This document shows positions 6,197-8,428 of a DNA stretch of 8,428 bases, one piece after another. The number at the start of each line of letters is the position of its first letter. Position 1 is the stretch's first letter. The stretch comes from Thermoplasmata archaeon (GTDB lineage: Archaea; Thermoplasmatota; Thermoplasmata; GCA-020350865): contig CP070672.1 of the NCBI GenBank assembly GCA_020351895.1, positions 2,707,334 through 2,715,761 of the forward strand. Direction: 5' to 3'. The translations under genes and the position numbers were made by a program. Below the pieces are notes generated by a model, which searched no databases, was not told the DNA's origin, and saw only the letters and a list, made by a program, of their open reading frames with translations.

Positions 6197-6907
6197 ATGA
6201 GCAAGCATATGAAAAGACTGGCTTCACCAAGGGTTTGGTCCATTCAAAAAAAGAGTCATAATTGGGCGGTTAAACAATCACCAGGCCCCCATTCCTTGGA
6301 AAATAGTGTCCCACTCCTCATCATGATCCGCGACATGCTCGGGTACTGCGATACTGCAAGGGAAGGAAGAAGGATAATCGGTTCAAGAAACATACTCATA
6401 GATGGCAGGATAGTCACCAATTACAAGATGCCTGTTGGATTCATGGATGTGCTGACAATACCAAAGGCCAAGGAGAACTACAGGGCACTTCTGGACACCA
6501 GGGGTAAAATCAGGCCGATTCGGATTTCAAAGGATAGGGCAAAATGGAAGCTCGTAAGAATCGAGAACATTACCACCATAAAAGGAGGAAAAGCACAGCT
6601 GAACCTCCATGACGGTAGAAATATTTTGGTAGATTCTAAAAATTACAAGACCCAGGATGTATTAAAAATCGAGCTCCCCTCCCAGAAAATCCTGGCCTCA
6701 TATGCCTTGGAGAAGGGAAATGTGGCCATAATAATCGGAGGAAAGCATTCTGGACAAATCGGAACAATTGAGAATTATAAGGTAATCAGGGGTCCAAAAC
6801 AAAATATCGTGGAGTTTTCAGAAGGATTCTCCACCATAAAGGATCATGTCTTTGTGGTTGGAAAGAAGACTCCAGAGATCACTGTTCCCGAGGTGAGCAT
6901 CGTATGA
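6197..6907 (+). CDS. rps4e: 30S ribosomal protein S4e (eS4)
   Basis: The 236-residue product is eS4, found in archaea and eukaryotes but not bacteria, and therefore diagnostic of the domain. The basic N-terminus (KHMKRLASPRVWSIQKKSHNW, shown here as 3-22: HMKRLASPRVWSIQKKS within it) is typical. An S4-like RNA-binding domain follows (about 38-90, with LLIMIRDMLGYCDTAREGRR at 40-59 and GSRNILIDGRIVTN at 62-75), then the central eS4 domain and a C-terminal KOW motif (about 174-206, GNVAIIIGGKHSGQIGTI). It binds 16S rRNA in the small-subunit body. AGGAGTGAT at 6183-6191, containing the L24 stop, is 5 nt before the ATG. It is followed by the longest gap of the window, 42 nt. Confidence 0.97.
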   Translation: MSKHMKRLASPRVWSIQKKSHNWAVKQSPGPHSLENSVPLLIMIRDMLGYCDTAREGRRIIGSRNILIDGRIVTNYKMPVGFMDVLTIPKAKENYRALLDTRGKIRPIRISKDRAKWKLVRIENITTIKGGKAQLNLHDGRNILVDSKNYKTQDVLKIELPSQKILASYALEKGNVAIIIGGKHSGQIGTIENYKVIRGPKQNIVEFSEGFSTIKDHVFVVGKKTPEITVPEVSIV

Positions 6908-6935
6908 ACTCCATTTTCGTGAAATCGATCCCACG

Positions 6936-6943
6936 GGAGGAGG
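6936..6943 (+). promoter_or_regulatory. Shine-Dalgarno site of L5
   Basis: GGAGGAGG lies 6 nt before TTG at 6950 but 15 nt before the ATG at 6959, so it favours the TTG as the L5 start. It sits in the 42-nt gap after S4e; nothing else convincing is visible in that gap. Confidence 0.7.
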
Positions 6944-6949
6944 ATTAGG

Positions 6950-7459
6950 TTGAACAGCATGCGGGAAATTCATATTGACAAGGTCGTTGTCAACATCGGA
7001 GTGGGTGAGGCTGGAGAGAAGCTCATAAAGGCGGAAAAGGTCCTTGAGCTTCTAACCCATCGAAAATCTGTTCGGACCCTTGCAAAAACAACCAATAAGG
7101 ATTTGGGGATAAGAAAGGGCATGCCCATAGGATGTAAGGTAACCTTGCGGAACGAGGCTACACTTGATTTCCTTAAGGAAGCTTTTTGGGTTAAGAATAA
7201 CAAAATTGCTGATTATTCCTTTGATGTTGAGGGCAACTTTTCTTTTGGTATTGCCGATTATACCGATTTCAAGGAAATGAAATACGACCCAGACATTGGA
7301 ATCTTTGGATTGGACATATCTGTAACCTTGGCAAGAAATGGATTGAGGGTAAAAAATAGAAAAAGAGCCAAAGGAAAGATCCCGAGAAATCACAAGATAA
7401 CACCGGAGGAAGCCAAGAAATTCGTGAGGACAAAGCTTTCAGTGGAAGTGGTGGGCTAA
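6950..7459 (+). CDS. rpl5: 50S ribosomal protein L5 (uL5), TTG start
   Basis: L5 binds 5S rRNA in the central protuberance and contacts the P-site tRNA and the 30S head. The 169-residue product shows [20 protein letters not shown] (4-23), [20 protein letters not shown] (42-61), CKVTLR (62-67), [10 protein letters not shown] (95-104), [16 protein letters not shown] (112-127) and [13 protein letters not shown] (143-155), all archaeal L5 landmarks. I chose TTG at 6950 because a strong Shine-Dalgarno stands 6 nt upstream and because recalled archaeal L5 proteins often have Asn-Pro-Met-Arg-Glu-Ile at this point (here Asn-Ser-Met-Arg-Glu-Ile). ATG at 6959 is the alternative and would shorten the protein by three residues. 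The stop overlaps the S14 start by one base (TAATG). Confidence 0.97.
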   Translation: MNSMREIHIDKVVVNIGVGEAGEKLIKAEKVLELLTHRKSVRTLAKTTNKDLGIRKGMPIGCKVTLRNEATLDFLKEAFWVKNNKIADYSFDVEGNFSFGIADYTDFKEMKYDPDIGIFGLDISVTLARNGLRVKNRKRAKGKIPRNHKITPEEAKKFVRTKLSVEVVG

Positions 7460-7605
7460 TGAAACCAAAAAAAATGTATGGAAGAAAAAAAGGATGCATG
7501 CGCTGCGGAAGGAAGAGAGGCATAATCAGAAGATACGGTATGCATCTGTGCAGGCAGTGCTTTAGAGAGATGGCCCCAGAGCTTGGATTCAAGAGGTATT
7601 CATAG
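7459..7605 (+). CDS. rps14: 30S ribosomal protein S14, zinc-ribbon type (uS14)
   Basis: This 48-residue gene is compact. The product has the CxxC...CxxC zinc ribbon of type-Z S14: Cys13, Cys16, Cys31 and Cys34, in the context [16 protein letters not shown] and [19 protein letters not shown], the latter a standard archaeal S14 C-terminus. S14 assembles late in the 30S head next to S3 and S10. Its ATG shares one base with the L5 stop. A second in-frame ATG at 7474 would leave only seven residues before Cys13's neighbour region and is less likely. Archaeal S14 proteins are commonly about 50-56 residues, so the basic N-terminus is slightly short. Its TAG stop overlaps the S8 ribosome-binding site. 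Confidence 0.95.
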   Translation: MKPKKMYGRKKGCMRCGRKRGIIRRYGMHLCRQCFREMAPELGFKRYS

Positions 7606-7612
7606 AGGTGAT
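7605..7612 (+). promoter_or_regulatory. Shine-Dalgarno site of S8, overlapping the S14 stop
   Basis: GAGGTGAT is an eight-base match to the canonical archaeal anti-Shine-Dalgarno, 4 nt before TTG at 7617. A GTG codon at 7608 in the same frame lies within this site and so is unlikely to be the start. The first base of the site is the last base of the S14 TAG. Confidence 0.75.
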
Positions 7613-7616
7613 AGAT

Positions 7617-8006
7617 TTGCAGCATGATCCATTAAATGATGCCATGTCAACTATCAAGAACGCCGAGATGGTTGGAAAGATGGTCTGTATATTAAAGCCA
7701 TCTTCAAAACTCATCGGGAGAATATTGAAGGTCATGCAGGATAACAATTACATCAAGCAATTCGAGTATTTAGAGGACGGGAAAGCCGGTATGTTCAGGG
7801 TTGAACTCAATGGAAATATAAACAATTGCGGAGTTATTAAACCAAGATATGCAGTAAAAATGAGAGATGTTGGAAAGTTCGAGGCCAGATACCTTCCTGC
7901 CCAGGATTACGGAGTACTCATTCTCACCACCACAAAGGGTGTGGTTTCACATGCTGAAGCAAAGAAGTTAGGTGTTGGCGGAAAGCTGTTGGCCTATGTT
8001 TACTGA
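7617..8006 (+). CDS. rps8: 30S ribosomal protein S8 (uS8), TTG start
   Basis: S8 binds the central domain of 16S rRNA and is an essential early assembly protein. From the TTG the product is 129 residues, matching the usual archaeal length of about 130. Landmarks are [18 protein letters not shown] (4-21), [14 protein letters not shown] (28-41), [20 protein letters not shown] (55-74), [20 protein letters not shown] (90-109) and [19 protein letters not shown] at the end. The TTG was chosen because GAGGTGAT lies 4 nt upstream and because the resulting N-terminus places the DPL motif a few residues after the start, as in recalled homologues; GTG at 7608 would add three residues but is inside the ribosome-binding site. 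Confidence 0.96.
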   Translation: MQHDPLNDAMSTIKNAEMVGKMVCILKPSSKLIGRILKVMQDNNYIKQFEYLEDGKAGMFRVELNGNINNCGVIKPRYAVKMRDVGKFEARYLPAQDYGVLILTTTKGVVSHAEAKKLGVGGKLLAYVY

Positions 8007-8007
8007 C

Positions 8008-8014
8008 GGAGGAT
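8008..8014 (+). promoter_or_regulatory. Shine-Dalgarno site of L6
   Basis: GGAGGAT stands 6 nt before the ATG at 8021, directly after the S8 stop codon, and fixes the L6 start. Confidence 0.7.
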
Positions 8015-8020
8015 TTGAAA

Positions 8021-8428
8021 ATGCCTGTGGCACCAAAAGTGACAAGAATCGTTGACATACCTTCCGATGTCAAAGTCAAGTTGAAGGGGAACACCCTCAC
8101 GATCAATGGACCCAAAGGCACCCTATCCAGAGATTTCTCTCATCCAAGAATCTCGATTCAAGTTTCCAAAAGTAAGGTAACTATCGAAAGCATCATGCCA
8201 AAGAAGAAGGAAGGTGCCCTCGTGGGTACCTGGGAGGCTCACATTTCTAATATGATAAATGGTGTGACAAAGGGATTCATTTACACCATGAAGGTAGTAT
8301 ACTCCCATTTTCCTGTAAAGACCGTATTAAAGGGAGACGAGTTCATCATCGAAAACTTCCTGGGAGAATCTCATCCCAGAAAGGCCAAGATAATAGGGGA
8401 GACCAAGGTGGAGATAAAGGGAGATACC
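8021..8428 (+). CDS. rpl6: 50S ribosomal protein L6 (uL6), 5' part only
   Basis: The frame runs from the ATG to the last base of the window with no stop: 136 codons of a protein that is about 175-185 residues in archaea. Recognisable L6 features are IVDIPSDVKVKLKGNTLTI (10-28), NGPKGTLSRDF (29-39), the helix region WEAHISNMINGVTKGFIYTM (71-90), VVYSHFPVK (92-100) and the archaeal ENFLGESHPRKAKI (111-124). L6 lies beside the sarcin-ricin loop and contributes to the binding site of translational GTPases. A strong ribosome-binding site precedes it. It follows S8 after 14 nt, as expected in the spc-type block; the 3' end is outside the window. Confidence 0.97.
   Translation, partial: MPVAPKVTRIVDIPSDVKVKLKGNTLTINGPKGTLSRDFSHPRISIQVSKSKVTIESIMPKKKEGALVGTWEAHISNMINGVTKGFIYTMKVVYSHFPVKTVLKGDEFIIENFLGESHPRKAKIIGETKVEIKGDT

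Noticed and set aside
6908..6949. Possible hairpin (CGTG at 6918-6921 with CACG at 6932-6935) or promoter in the largest gap.
   Set aside because: The stem is only four pairs with a ten-base loop, no TATA-like or BRE-like element is evident, and there is no terminator-like T-run. The gap is adequately explained by the L5 ribosome-binding site.

Overview
This window is one uninterrupted stretch of an archaeal ribosomal-protein operon (S10/spc type). All genes are on the + strand. It begins inside the 3' part of the gene for ribosomal protein L3 and ends inside the gene for L6. The order is L3 (partial), L4, L23, L2, S19, L22, S3, L29, aIF1/SUI1, RNase P protein Rpp29, S17, L14, L24, S4e, L5, S14, S8, L6 (partial). 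The eS4-type protein, an archaeal SUI1-type initiation factor with a Cys-rich N-terminus, an Rpp29 subunit, and archaeal/eukaryotic-type L3, L4, L14 and S8 show that the source is archaeal. The order L29-sui1-rnp1-S17 is the one familiar from Euryarchaeota in the broad sense. A Thermoplasmata-like or other uncultivated euryarchaeal lineage is possible, but that is inference: no rRNA or lineage-diagnostic marker is present.

Layout. Positions 1-4381 carry the S10-type block (L3 to L29). Positions 4381-4961 hold two non-ribosomal translation/RNA genes, aIF1 and Rpp29. Positions 4962-8428 carry the spc-type block (S17 to L6). Genes are tightly packed. Four junctions overlap by 1 or 4 nt (TAATG or ATGA), and one (S3/L29) overlaps by 29 nt. 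The largest gap is 42 nt (6908-6949). No promoter, terminator, RNA gene, mobile element, CRISPR array or substantial non-coding stretch is visible, so the window looks like the middle of a single transcript. Shine-Dalgarno sites complementary to the canonical archaeal 16S 3' end (GGAGG / GAGGTGAT type) precede many genes and decide several starts, including TTG starts for L5 and S8.

Function. The products form the core of both ribosomal subunits: the peptidyl-transferase surroundings (L2, L3), the tunnel and its exit (L4, L22, L23, L24, L29), the 5S/central protuberance (L5), the factor-binding region (L6, L14), the 30S head and mRNA entry (S3, S14, S19) and the 30S body (S4e, S8, S17). They are co-expressed with a start-codon selection factor and a tRNA 5'-maturation subunit.

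I found no new biological system here. What stands out is modest. Four otherwise ordinary ribosomal proteins carry unusual charged extensions: L4 N-terminus (53 residues, Lys-rich), S19 N-terminus, S17 N-terminus and S3 C-terminus (about 100 residues, mixed charge). L2 has Asn where an Asp is expected beside its key His. Several stop codons are buried inside the next gene's Shine-Dalgarno site.
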